Shown here one piece after another: positions 1 to 12,645 of a stretch of DNA of 64,000 nucleotides. Under the pieces are notes generated by a model. That model did no database searches, was not told where the DNA came from, and worked only from the letters and a program-made list of their open reading frames with translations. Source of the DNA: Progne subis subis (lineage: Eukaryota > Chordata > Aves > Passeriformes > Hirundinidae). A program made the translations under genes and the position numbers. The DNA lies in assembly GCA_022316685.1 (NCBI GenBank), contig JAKJHU010000082.1, forward strand, positions 1,674,001 to 1,738,000, in the 5' to 3' direction. The stretch's first letter is position 1. Each line of letters begins with the position of its first letter.

Positions 1-221
1 ACATAGACATTCTTTTTCAGAGCTTTCAAACTGTAAAACTGATGGCCAGATGCCAAAATTTCCTATTGGACATGTTTTCCTTTTTCTAAATACTTAGTTT
101 GAAATTGTTTTAACCAATAAATTACCTTCTTCATGACTTTGGGTGCAACCTGTGTCTAAGCTGCTTGTTTTACCTTCCTAGTTAGCACCTTTCAGACAGG
201 TGTCACAGAGGGGTTGGAGTC

Positions 222-239
222 TTCCAGAAACTTCCAGAA
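222..239 (+). promoter_or_regulatory. Perfect four-unit heat-shock-element-like motif
   Basis: The text ttccagaaacttccagaa gives TTC-nn-GAA-nn-TTC-nn-GAA with exact two-base spacers. That is the canonical array of four alternating nGAAn pentamers bound by heat-shock factor trimers. It also arises from a simple 10-bp tandem repeat of cttccagaaa, so it may be chance. No gene start is recognised near it. Confidence 0.3.
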
Positions 240-2612
240 ACTGGTTAGTCATTCCCTTGGGGATGGACAAGGTCATTGACAGCACAAATAAAACTTCCAC
301 CATGTTAACCCAAGCCCAGTGAGCAGCCCAGTAGAGGCTGATGAAGAGTGGCTTGAAGACATTCTCTTGCTCTGTTCTTGAGCAGGTGTGGAAATGTGAG
401 TACAGGTGCTGGGAGAAGCCCTTATTTGAGCACCTGAAGCTGAGCTGAGACCAGGCAGGAGCTTTCTGTGTCTGCAGAGCTTCACTCTCCTGTCCTCTTT
501 TCTTGTTTTGGTTTTTGGTTTGTTTTTGTTTTTTCCAGCTTCAAGTAGTGGCACAACATCTATTAGTGTGTTTCTGTAAAGGTTCTTGTACCAGCAGGAT
601 TATTTTGATAGTCTTTGCTTTGCTTTTGTCCAAATTAGGTGAAGGAGTTTCAAGCTGTTGGATAATTATTTCCAAAACTAAGAGGATGTATTAGGCTTAA
701 TTCTTATTCCTGAAAGCACCAAGCAACTGAAAGGAAAACTCCACCCCACAAACTCTATTTTTGCTAGCTTGAGAGCCAGAAGCAATGCTACCATGGCCCC
801 AACCCTTGCTGTGAGCATCCTTTTCAGTCTCAAACAGAAGATTGTGCACTTGCCCTTCCATCTTGATATATTAAAGCTGTCTCTGTTTTCTGTCCTTAAA
901 CTAACAGGTACCCCCTGACAGCTTCCCTGTCTTGTCCCCTCCCCAGCCTCTTCTGTGATCTGTAATTTGTGTAGCAGCTCCAGCTTGCAAAGGCTGAGCA
1001 ACAGCACTTGCCATGAGTCTTCTTGCATGAAACTAATAAAGTATTCCTGGCCACAAGTTGTATGAAATACTGCAGAGCACTTACAGAAGGGAATTAAGTT
1101 ACCCCTCCTGAATTGTGGTTCTTCAATTAATCTTTACACTGGGCACACACATCAATAGCACATAGTTCATACAGGGTGACAACAATGCTAAGAGATGATA
1201 AGAAAATTAGTACTAAAGCTGGCCTGAATTTTTATAAAGAGGCATAAAGCCAGCCATAAATATTTATTTGTTTTCTTTTGTATTGTGCCTGACCTTGGCC
1301 CAAGTTTTGAAAGTCTCTGAGACCTGAGATTGTCTTGTCAAACCCAAACTTCAGTTTCTGCCAAGGAGTTTAAGAAGGATTTTTGTTCCCTGTCTCAATA
1401 TTGTGAAACAATTCCTGGTTTCTTTTGTAATATTTTCCTGGCTTTTATTAGCCACAGATCCTGAAGGCATCAAATGCTAATCCTGACTCTGGCTCCCATC
1501 TTCATCTTGATATGCAGGGCTAAAGCACTGCAGGAGGTGCAAATGTGTGGTACTGCAGGTTCTGGAGTCTTGACTGAGGGTAAAATCAGTAGTCAGGGAA
1601 GAGCTGTGGCATTTCATCTTGATAGATACGAGACTGAAAAAAGATGTCTGTGTTCAGTAAAGGCTTTGTGCTCTGTGTAGAGTGCCAAAATTAGGAATCT
1701 TTCATTCACCTGGCTGTTTTCCTAACTGCAGATGTTAGGCAAGAGCCCTTTCCATCCTCTAAGGGTGAGGATGACAACTGGTGATGTTGCTGCAGAGGGG
1801 ACAGTCACCCCTGGGGTGACACCCTGAGATATCCTGAAAGAAGCAGCCTCACTCGTAAGTGTAAGGGCTCTCCTGGATTTTGCTGCCCAGTCCCTGAGCT
1901 GCTGAAGGGCTGGTGCACAGCTTTAGCTGGGTCTGCTGTGCTAACTAAGCTTTGTCTTGACTTTCGGGCAGGTTTTAACCTGAAATACTCCAAGTGATTG
2001 CTTTATGCATGCTGCCAAATCGGGTGATAATGGGATTATGCTGAGTAGTTGGGAGGAAGGTAAATCAGTGGCAGTACCTTCCCTGTTTGTGTTCCCAGAT
2101 TATCTGGGACCCCTCACCTGCTTGGCTCTGGCTGTTTTAGAGGGTGCAGGTTTAGGAGGAGTCCATTACCCACCCTTTAACCTTCTTGCACCTGCAGACC
2201 CTTGTGTGATGAGGAAAGAGCTTGGCAGTTTCTTGCAGGTGAACAGCTGAGCACAAGGGCAGCAAATCAAAACAGATGCAACCTGACTTGCAAGGGCTGA
2301 TGCTCCAGTCCCAGTGCAGCTGGCTGCAGCCTTAGCATGAAGTCACATTGTGTCTTCTGCATGTTGGTTTTTGAAGAATATGTATAACTCATTTGGGTTG
2401 GTCTATCCTTTTAATAAGCTTTCTGTGCTTTCAGGCTTTGTGACAGAATTCATTCCTCATTGACTTCATGAAAGCCTCACTGTTAAAATGGCCATATGTT
2501 ATCTGATTTTCCAGGCTACCTATGGAACTCCCACTTGTTTTCTTCCAGCCTGGTTGCTTATTACTCTTCCCTCTGCTGGGCTAATAATGCCCCCTTAATG
2601 CCCATATTAATA

Positions 2613-2680
2613 TTTTTTTTTTTTTTCCTCTGCAAGTGTCACTGTTCCTATTCTCTTTTTTTTTTTTCTTTTTTTTTCCC
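2613..2680 (+). repeat. T-rich low-complexity tract
   Basis: A run of 14 T at 2613-2626 is followed by further T-rich stretches to about 2680. No other structure is seen. Confidence 0.85.
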
Positions 2681-5600
2681 CTAATGTGAAATGCTCCATT
2701 TAAGTCCTTCCTTTCACCATCAAAATCCTTTCTCATGCTTGTTTTTTGCTAGTAGTACTGAATCTATGTTCCCCCTTTATGCCCAGGTGGGATGCATGTG
2801 GGTCAAAACCATGACAGTGTCATTGAGAAGCACCAGAGCTGCCTCTGCTGCTCTTGCTGTTCCTAGGGCTGCATTCCCTCTAGAGGCTTCCTTTCAGTGT
2901 GCCAGCTTCATGCACAGCAGAAGCTCTGTTCCTCTGTCTGCTGTGCTGTGGCACTGCTGCTGTGCTCCCTGGAACAGCCCTGGGAGGAGAGAGGGTCACA
3001 CATTTCAGTGGGTTGTGTCATAGGGGTCCAGGTGCTGCAAAGCAACTGCAGAGCAAGAGCACTTCTACTGCATGGTTTGGAATCAAAGTCTCTTGTTCTG
3101 ACACCAGGAGCTTGTTTGAAACTGGAGGTTGTGACAGAGTGAGGAAAGGGTGGGGAATGGCTGGTGGAGAGAGAAAGTTGTACAGCTGCTTGATATATCT
3201 GAGGATGCTTCATGGGCATTTGAGAACATTATCTTTATTACAAGCTCCTCAGGGGGAGCTGTGACTGAGCTAAATGAGCATCCCTGAGCACTGTCCTGGT
3301 TAACCACGTGTGATTGCCACTGACCCAGGGCTGCTCTGTGCCAGGAGGGCTCTTCCCCCTCTGTTAGTGCAGGGTCAATTACTGGGCAGCCACAACCCAG
3401 GGACAGCTGCCTGCAGGCAGGGCTGTGGTGAGGGGCAGCTGGGGCTATTTTCAGATAAATTCTGTCTGCACTGTCACTTTTGTCCTTGAAAGCCCAAGTG
3501 AGAAGCCAATTTTTCTGCAGTTGGTTGAAAATCACATTGCATCAAACAAATAAATGTTCTGGCTGTGCTTATTGCTATCCTGGGGGGAGGGAAGTCAATT
3601 AGGCAGCACTAAAATATGTAGAATACTTTGACCAATCTGGCATGAAACAGGAGCCACCCAAGGTATGTCTGAGTGTCACACACGGAGCACTGGAGGCACC
3701 GGCATTTGAGGTGGGGATGGACAGGCTAATGCTGAACTCTGTGCTCATCCAAAGGCACATTCCAGGTCCAGCCCAGTTCAGTTCAGAAGGCAGGCCTGCA
3801 GCGTGCACGCAGGCTGTCTGCAGGCTTGCTGTAAGAGTATTTTAAGTATGTTGCCCTTGGTTTTAGTTTCGTGGATAATTTTAGAAAGCATATGCCTGGG
3901 TCTCTAATTTCCAAATTACTGCTGCTGTTCCATGTGTCAGATGGTATCTGTTCTTTCGTGACAAAATTTTCTCATCATCACCAGTGACACTCAATACTTT
4001 TGCTCCAATATTGCTACTTTTAGTTCCTTGGGAAGCTGCAGAGCTCGCTGTGCTGACTGATATGCCCATGCTGGGGGAGGAGGCAGTGGGAGCAGAGGCA
4101 CCTTTGTGTCACTTTTTTTGCCTCTTTTGTGGCAATTGAATGGCAATATCCATACTGCAGCACAGGATACTAAAGGAATGGTGGAACATCAAAACTGTTG
4201 AGTTCAAACTTAAAGGTCTGCAAGTGTATTTTTTAGATGCGTGGTGGACAAATGCAACCCAATGTGTTGGTGTCCATTAGTTGCTCACAGTCTGTGTGCA
4301 GATGTTAATTTGAGCTCTTCTGTCTCCCCGTCAGCCCCTCTTACATCTTAGTGCTGACACCACCTCTGTTTCCATAGCAACTGGAACATCTGTGTGAGTG
4401 TGGCCAGCCCAGGTGACAGTTTGAGCTCTGGGCATGCCCTGCCAGGCAGCCTGGGCCTGCTGGGGAGCACTGTTTCCAGGGGTTTAAAGAAGATTATTTG
4501 CACAGTCAGAGATGGAGCTGCACCTTCAGGTAAAGTGGTCTATTGTCCCTTCTTGCAAACCTCATCAGGCTGTAGGTACTGTGAACTAAAACTTTGCAGT
4601 TTGCATATCTGCATCCAGCCAGATGTTTTTGGGAAGCTTCAGTAACAATGGCACACTCTATATTAAATAAACTTTTCTTTATAGAGGTCTAAGACTACTG
4701 GGTTGTGGACTTAGCTTTCCAGCACAGAATATTTTGGTTTAATGGGTTGGCCTCTGTTTCTGTGGAGAATAGCCATCCAAACCTGACCACATGGAAGGTC
4801 TCAACATGCTTTCCAGTCTTGCAGACTGAAATGATTTGGTTTGGTAGCTGCCTCCCAGTCCATCCTGACAGTGCCTAAGCTTGACTCCTAGGGTATGAAG
4901 CCATTTCCCCTGAAATGTGCTTTTCCATATCCTTTTCTGTGGCCATATGACACCCAGGAACTAGAGGATGACTGTGGCTGGTCTGCAGAAAGGATAAAAG
5001 CTAAATGGAGAGATGGGAAAAGAAAACTAGGAGTGAAGAGTCTCAAGAGTTGGACATGGAAGAGTAACTAACTTGAAATGGTGAGGTCTCAGAGGAGAAG
5101 GCAGGGTGTGGTGGGATAAAGGTGCCTTCCTGAGCCTTTGTTGCCCCTTGAGTGCAGGATAAGGGGATGCCCTTTCCAGCTGAGTGCTCACCCCTTCCCT
5201 GCACTGGCTGTGCTCAGGGAGTGACCGCTCCTTCTGCTACGGGAACCATCTCACCCCTGAGCCTGGGGGTGTATGAGGTAAGGGGAGTGCAGGAGAAGCT
5301 GAGAACTGCAGGGAGAAGAGGGAAGATTTATGGAATGGGAGTTTGAGCCTTGCCTGTTACCTGTGCTCACCCTGGTTCCTGTGGAAGTGAGCCAGCACCA
5401 TTGGCTACTTGTATGTCCATTATTGTTCCATCAGTTCTGCTTGGTGCCCAGAGTCCTGGACTTCCCCTTGAGCCAGTTTTGACTATGAATTGTTCTGTGT
5501 CAAGAGCCAAATATCATGTCAAGAGTTCTGAAAGTTACTGTTAGCTGGCTGAGATGAAGGTCTGGAGTGCATTATCTTAGGTGCAGAGTCTGTTTTGTGT

Positions 5601-7254
5601 ACACAGTAAAAACACCTCATCTCCCTGTTTTATTGTGAGAATAATTTGTTTGAAGTGCTTTGATGCAAGAGATGAGCACTGGAAGAAGCAATAAAGAAGT
5701 AATTTTTCTTTAGTGCATGCTTTGAGCAGTGTGCAGTAAAGAGGAGCAGAAGGGTAAGTACCGGTCACAGGAGATGAAATGGAATATTGTAATTTTCTCT
5801 GAGTCTTGAATAGGACGGGGAACTTCTGGAGAAAAATAAGACGTGATCACATAATTAGAGTGTATCATCATGCAGGCTTTTCAGGAAGCAACACAAAAGC
5901 TCAGCAGATCTCTGGACTGTTGAACACCTGGCTTTGCAACCTTGCTAAAGTGTTTTTAATATAGATAGGTATGGTATGATACCTGAGACTGAAATAGCTC
6001 TAGTTGCTAGGATTGACCTTTTCATTACTTGTTCAGCATCCCAGCACCAGTTTAATGTGTTACTTCTATAAAAAGATTAAAATAGAATGAAGAAGCAATT
6101 CCCAGAAGGATTCTAAGTTGATGGGGACTTCAGTGTTTCTGAAAAAATACTTTTCTCCTTTTTGCAAATACCATAGCGTGATCTTTTGATGTTATAGAAT
6201 GATTAGGGCAGTTAATTGCAGTAACCCACACTGCACTCATACCAAAGTCTGCTGGAAATTTCTTTCATTTAATGCCTTGTGGTCAGATATGTGAAAAAAG
6301 CTGTGGAATGAGGGGAGTCCCAGCATGGGCTGTGCTGTTCAGCTGTGCTGATTAGAAGTGGGTTTATGGATTTTGCTGACACTCAGCCGGTGTACCAGTC
6401 ACGGATTCTGGAGGGATTTTCTGAGGTACAGCAGAAGGAAGGGGTGGGCTGAGCTGAGAACACAGGGCCACAGGAAGGTGTGATGTACAAATCATAGCAA
6501 AGGCTCCTTTCTCGGGGAAGAAAAGACTGTGGCAGCTGGTGACTGCATCTCTAGCAACAGCCCTAAGGGAAGGAAATGTTGGATTCATTGGGTCCTTCCT
6601 CGAATAGTCACTGTGGTCTGGGGTTGTGAAAACCCTAAAGCTCAAAAGAAGATTGTTGCAAGATGAAGTTTCCACTCTTGTTTTTTAAAGTATATTGAAA
6701 ATAGGCTTTAAAAATGTCTGGTACCTACATATGTGTAATATGATCCTCCTCATCATTACAGGGGAAAGCTCTTAGTTCTTCAAAGAAATAAAATTATGAT
6801 ATTTTAATTGCAGGGAACTCATTCTTTTTGTTGTTTCTACTTGTTCCCTTTGAAATTCGGTGTTGCAGTCTGATGCACGGTCTCATTCTCATGATGTGCC
6901 CACCATTTTCAGAGACCCCCACTCTTCCCATACCTTTGCCTCTCACTGCTGTTCTTGAGCCAGAATTAACATCCTGAAATACCCAGGAATGGGATGAGTC
7001 ACATCCCCCACTCTTTAGTGCTCAATGACGCCATCCCTCAGAGTTGTTCCCAGTTTGCTGTGTTCTCCAAGTTCTCCAAACGGCTGCTGTGTCACCTCGA
7101 AATAATTGTCTGTAGATGAGGTTACACTGGTGTAGTCAGGGGGAATTTTGGGAAAGGCTGGAATGCAAAATTATGACAAATAGAGAGACCTGGTGGTGCT
7201 TGTGCAGTTTCACAGTGCTTTTTACCTGCAAAAGGTGCACTGGGCAGAGCGGTT

Positions 7255-7344
7255 TAGTCTGGGGCTTAGGCTGGGTAGTGCTTGGTTAACAGTTGGACTT
7301 GATGACCTTAAAGGTCTTTTCCAACTTAAATAATTCTATGACTC
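7255..7344 (+). mobile_element. CR1 LINE 3' end fragment
   Basis: The text contains the characteristic avian CR1 3' terminal sequence: ggttaacagttggacttgat, then gaccttaaaggtcttttcca, ending in an attctatgactct tail that corresponds to the octamer-like ATTCTATG repeats ending CR1 elements. It is a severely 5'-truncated copy, which is normal for CR1, in forward orientation. Confidence 0.85.
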
Positions 7345-10300
7345 TGCCTGAGTGAGGACAACAGGACTCAGCTGATGAACTTATCTGTTGTTATGCAGGC
7401 TTGCAGTTCTCTCTGTCCTAGATTTGTGATAACAGATTTACTACACAAAGAAGTAGATCTGTTTGCAATTCCTTCTTAATTTGGGGTTGCTTAGACAGTC
7501 TTGTATAAGCTCATTCTGGCTTTATGTGGCCATAAATAATGCTTGGTATTGTAGCTGGCATAGGAAGGACATTGTAGCAGGAAAGAGGTAACATTGGGTT
7601 TTCTGCCAAGATGTGATTTTTAGGAAAAAACAGCAGGAACAGAACATTCAGCAGCCCTTAACTATGACTTTAAAAAGTGCAGATGTTGGGAAGAGCTTTT
7701 GGAGGAATGTTTTTGTAGTAGTTCTGCACAGTATGAGCTGCATCTGAACTACAGAAAACTTTGTGAGTTTTTGTAATCTGACTCAGTTTTACATCTTTTA
7801 CTGCCACCAGTTAGATTTTTGTCAGTCTGGCACATTTGAAAGCCTTTCAGACCTCCAAACCTGAGTGCTGTGTGCACAGACAAGCCCCAAACATCTCTCA
7901 AGGCTGGGTTGTCCTCTTCTGTCCACCAGCTGGCAAGCCTGGGAATGGGAGAAGGACTGGGAAGCCCTTTACCCCACTGGTTTCTTTTCCCAGGCTGAAA
8001 AGGGCTTCCTGGAGCTTTGTACTTGGTTCAGAGGTGTCTCCCAGCTGATGCTGTGCACATCCATAGTCTGAGGTTCCTCCTGGAATCCTGGGTTTACAGG
8101 GATTAGGGCTGTTGTGAGAGAGCTGATCACATCCTTCCTCCTGAAGTGCACAATGAGGCTGCTGTGGCCACCCGTGGAGTTCTGGGCAGGCAGGGGCTGG
8201 AAGGGTGCACAGGTGACAAAGCAGCACAAACCCTGTGAGCTCCATGTCTCCTCCTCAGGGCCCAGTGCAGGATCTCCCCAGCAAGACTGACAGGGAACAG
8301 GGAGAGGGTGAGTTTTTAAAGCCTAGCAGGAATGTGTGATAGAACAGATGAGAGTTGGGGTTTACAGGCTTCAGCATTTCCTGGCTAAGGATGTTGCTGG
8401 CTGTTTGAGGGAAATTATGTAGGTCACTGAAAACATCATTTTTTTTGTGCTAGCTTGCTTTGCTGCTACTAATATTTGAAGTTCTGGAATTCAAAATAAA
8501 ATTTCTCCTAGGTTTGAAATTGTCTGTGTTGGTGTGAAGCTGACCACCTGGAGAGCAGAAATTCCGTGCATTAACAGGAAGAGGGGTTTATTTTTTTGTG
8601 TAATGAATATTTACCAGTCAGCACATCTGACAGGCTTTTAGTAGTAAATATCACTTGAGACCAACTGCTGGAATCCCTGACTGTAATAACAGAAGGGAAC
8701 GAATGGAAAAGGGAATTGACATTCCAAATCCTTCCAGAGTAAGTTATTAAAAATAAAAAATTTGGAATAGGACTAGGAACAGGCTTATCAGCACCTGGAG
8801 AATGATGAATTTCATGATTGCTAAAAGCTGTTTGTACTGTTTTAAGTAATGTTAGTGTCTGGCACATGCTGACCTTGGAAGTGGCCGGTGATCCCAGTAA
8901 ATATTGTGCAGAAGCTGACTCAGTTCCTTGGGTGTAAAAACCTGGGAATGTCAGTCCTGAGCAGTTTTGACAGCTATCACATGCTACCTTCTCTGACTTT
9001 ACTCCCCACTGCCTTATTTTTCTTCCTTCTGTCAACCTCATGTGGAAATTTATGTGTAGAAATAGTAACAGATAACTTCTATGGTTTTTCAATGGAGTAA
9101 CTTCAGATCCTATTGGAGAGAAGAAAAGCCTGTCTGAAGGACAGGCTGGGAGACAATTCTTGGGCTCAGCTCAGGACTTTCTGAGTAATCTGGAGGCAAA
9201 GTTGTTAATCTGTCTGTTCCCCACGTGTAAACTCAGGCTAATAATGCTTCCTCTAGACACACAGCATAAGGGATCTGGAGGCCTTGATTTTAGTTGGAAA
9301 GCCACTGTACTGCAGAAAAAGCAGCAAGACAAGATTAAGAGATGGACCACATTGTTTCTCAAACAGACTTTGACAGCGCAAAGCTTTAGCCCATTTTGAG
9401 GGACAGGAGGAATGAAGGCAAGAGTAAATGCACTCACATACTCTCCTTTTTTAGCTGTAGTCAGTTGTGGCATCTACTGCATCAGCTTCACCTTTGCAGC
9501 TGGGGTCTCCTGCTGAAGCTGAGCCAAGTCCCTCTGGTTTATCACAGAGGAGTTCTTTGAAGCTGCTCCTGTGTCAGGGTGATTACACTGCAGGGCATCC
9601 AGCTGAGATGGACTTCAGGGGCCAAAAAAGTGTGGGAATAACCACATTAATGCCTGCATCTGGTCTTGACCAGTGCAAGCTCTGGTTACTGTTCAGCATC
9701 CTGCAGCTACAGGATTTCATTAAATTGGAGCCAAGCTGGCCCATGACTCAGAAGATCAGATGTGCACTTTCAGGTTTGGGAATTATGTACCTAAAAATCT
9801 TAATTTTAGGCTGTGGCTTCCCACACTGCCTGGAAGCACAGCAGAATGGAAGGAGTCCTGCCCCAGGACCCTTGCATGCTATACCAGCTCTATCTCCTGT
9901 AGGATAGAAATGCAGAATATGATTATGCATTTATATTTTGACAGTGCTAAAGACCTGCATGTTTGATGTTTTTGTACTTGGTGCTGTAATGAATGTATTG
10001 AAAGCCTTGATCTCTGCATAAAGAGCTCTTGATCTCAAGACATATCAAAATGAGAATAAAATAGGGAACAAAACAGAAATTAAGAGATAGGGGAAAAAAT
10101 TAAGAAAATTATTGATTTAATGAGATCAATAACTGCAATATATTTGGAAATAGCACAGGTTTCCAACCTCCTCCCCTCAAAAACAGTCTGCTTCCCATAG
10201 CAAAACAATAACAAGTGGTAGATCTATAATCTCATGCTGGTGTGGATTAGGCACTGTCTGCACTGCAAGAGACTGAACGATTTCTGCTTATTCAAGCCAG

Positions 10301-11139
10301 CTTTAAGTGAGCTCCTTTGGAGGCCGTGATGAAGCAGGTGAGGACACACAGATGGCTCCAGGGATGATGTGTGGGGTTTGTGGGGTGAGCCTGGTGCTGC
10401 TGAGAGGCTGCAGCACAGACACAGCCAACACTGCTCTGTCCTGGCCCAAAGGGCTGATAAAGCACCAGGTCCATCACAGCTGGGCTGTTGCTGCAGCAGC
10501 CTCGGGGCTTCTGAGATAGCCCAGAAGGCAAAGACAATCGAAGAGAAAATTTGGGCTGTGCGAAAGTTGAGGGGGGAAGTTGAAAAGCACTGGGATGAAT
10601 TGGTGAGCTGGAAAAGCTGACTTGAGCTTTCCTTGATGCTGTATGTGAGGGGTCAGTGTTTGAAAAGGGACACAACAGCCCTGTGGCTTTCCTAAGGGGG
10701 GACCAGACCCTCTGAATGCTTCCTTGCACGGGAAAATATGGGAGATCAGGCACTGCTACCAACTGAGTTTTCTGAGCGGTGCTTGCTCACGGAATTTAAT
10801 AGCAAGACTACTCCTAGTTAAAAGTGTGTCTGTGAGAATCACTTTAATCCTCACATCCCTTAGTTCTCAGATTGTCTGTGCTTCCTTTGTAGCAGTTGAC
10901 ACTCATTATGTCACAAGTGCAAATTGCCACAGCATGTTTTCTGAAGTTTGATGTAATGAGGAAAGAATTCAGATAGCATCGATACCTCATCATCATTTTG
11001 CACTGATTGTTAGTGGGAACCAACAAAATCAGACACAGCTTTTCTGTATTAAGTGTACAAACAATCCGTGGGATCAAAACCTCTGACTTCAGTTGTGTCA
11101 GATTTCATGATTAAGTCCACATTTCTAGGACAAAAAGCG
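7345..11139. other. Intergenic sequence without recognised genes
   Basis: The longest open frame is a minus-strand 173-codon frame at 8571-9092. It has no signal peptide, repeat or domain pattern I can recognise and is probably chance. No repeats were identified. Confidence 0.55.
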
Positions 11140-11650
11140 AACGCGGTTGAGAATTTTGGAGAGCCCTCTGTTTTGAAGGGGCATTGAAAGGGGAACTGAG
11201 ACTTTTTGGGAATCCCTTCTGTGGTGGTCTCCTGCTTGCCTATGGAAAAGGTACTGGGGAGGAAAACCTCTCCCAGTACGAGATACCGCTTAGTTCCAAA
11301 GAGCTAACGCAGAAACAAAAGCTTTTCTTTCGGCGATCGTGCTGTGTAATACTAACAGGGGTCACGAGATGGGGCTCTTTTAGCCCAACCGGCCCCAATT
11401 CCGCGTCCGGGCTGCGGTGCGCTTGCATGGGATGCGCTCGGCTGGAGGTGAGCGCGCACCTGTCTCGGCACTCCGCGGCTCCTTTGTGCAGGTGCAGCTC
11501 TGGCGGAGGCTTTGCCCCGTGCGGAAGCCCAAAATAGCGTGTGTAAGCTCGAGACAGGGATTTTTTTCTTGTCTCTCACTGCCCCTTTGCACAGCGAGCC
11601 TCAGGACAGTTTTCACCCCAGCATTGTGCGTAGGGCAGGTGAGTTCTCCT
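11140..11650 (+). promoter_or_regulatory. Orphan CpG island with candidate first-exon splice donors
   Basis: CpG dinucleotides cluster between about 11140 and 11540 (for example ccgcgtccgggctgcggtgc and gatgcgctcggctgg) in otherwise CpG-poor surroundings. Two sequences match the vertebrate donor consensus on the + strand: gag|gtgagc at 11447/11448 and a near-perfect cag|gtgagt at 11638/11639. A weaker donor, cag|gtgcgc, is present on the minus strand around 11460. No protein domain is recognisable in the open frames across it. It is best read as a promoter and first exon of an unidentified, probably non-coding, transcript, but the direction is not proven. Confidence 0.5.
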
Positions 11651-12611
11651 GGGGGAAGTCTTCTGGTTCATTTGGCAGACTTCTGTCCACACAGCCAGGA
11701 AAAGGTTAAAAGCACATTCAGCTGGTGTACAACATCTTTAAACTGTCATATGTTCTCTTTGAAATGTATAAAATGCAGCTTTAAATAAATCCTCATTCTT
11801 TTACACTGTGTGTTCTTAGATGCAAACAAGCTGAACTTTCTCCCCAGGTACTGTGTGCCTCTAAAAAAAGGCTGAAATAAGAGATGCCTGTGACCTGAAA
11901 CACCTAATTTAGGCTCTGTGAGACTGCCATCCAATAATCTCATTGCTCCAGAGCTCAGAAATAATCTTTTAAAATTGCATTAAAATAGCAGATGTTAAAA
12001 ATATGCAGTTTGTGAGAGGGAAAGTTCCCCTCCCCCTTCCCAAAGGCACCGAATAATAGATAACATTAATACGACATCTGACTCTGTGCCTTTGTGCAGC
12101 TGAACATCTCATGGTATCTGGACTAAGTGATGATAAAGAAACCAAATTGAATGTGGCTTGGAAGATTTTTGTCTGCATCTGCAATTCATCTCCTGATTTC
12201 TTTTTTGCTATGAGGGGAGAGGCACAGTGAGTGCTGTAACAAGCACCAGGCACTGCAGGTTGGATTTAGTCCTAACATGGATCCTCTGTGGGCAGAGTTG
12301 CACACAGAGAATGTCCCAGGTCCCTGTTATATGTAGATTAACAGCTAATTAGGATAATTGCATTCCCAGTTAAAGTTCAGAATCGGTCTGTGCTATTTGT
12401 TACTAAATGTCAGCTCATGGAGACAAAAAAAGTGTGATAACTGTGAGACACATGCAGAGATTTTTAGAGGATCCTCTTAAATTGCTTACGTTTGGTGGAT
12501 CACGTTCTTTGCCTTGCACAATTCCTTGTGGAGGAATGAGCTAACAAAGAGTTTACTGCAGGAACAGTAGATGTCTAGATATTAGCAGTGCTGCTGGGGG
12601 GTTTATATATG

Positions 12612-12645
12612 CGTGTGTGTGTAAAAAAAAAAAAAAAAAAAAAAA
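12612..12645 (+). repeat. Compound simple repeat: (GT)n then A23
   Basis: A short gcgtgtgtgtgt stretch runs straight into 23 consecutive A. It is a simple microsatellite with no nearby gene. Confidence 0.95.

Larger units (their letters stand above)
1..7254. other. Intergenic sequence without recognised genes
   Basis: Both strands hold only short open frames (under about 155 codons) without recognisable domains. Apart from the heat-shock-element-like motif at 222-239 and the T-rich tract near 2.6 kb, I see nothing that can be named. Confidence 0.6.

Noticed and set aside
8571..9092. A 173-codon minus-strand open frame
   Set aside because: No recognisable domain, no signal peptide and no CpG island promoter near it; chance is the simplest explanation.
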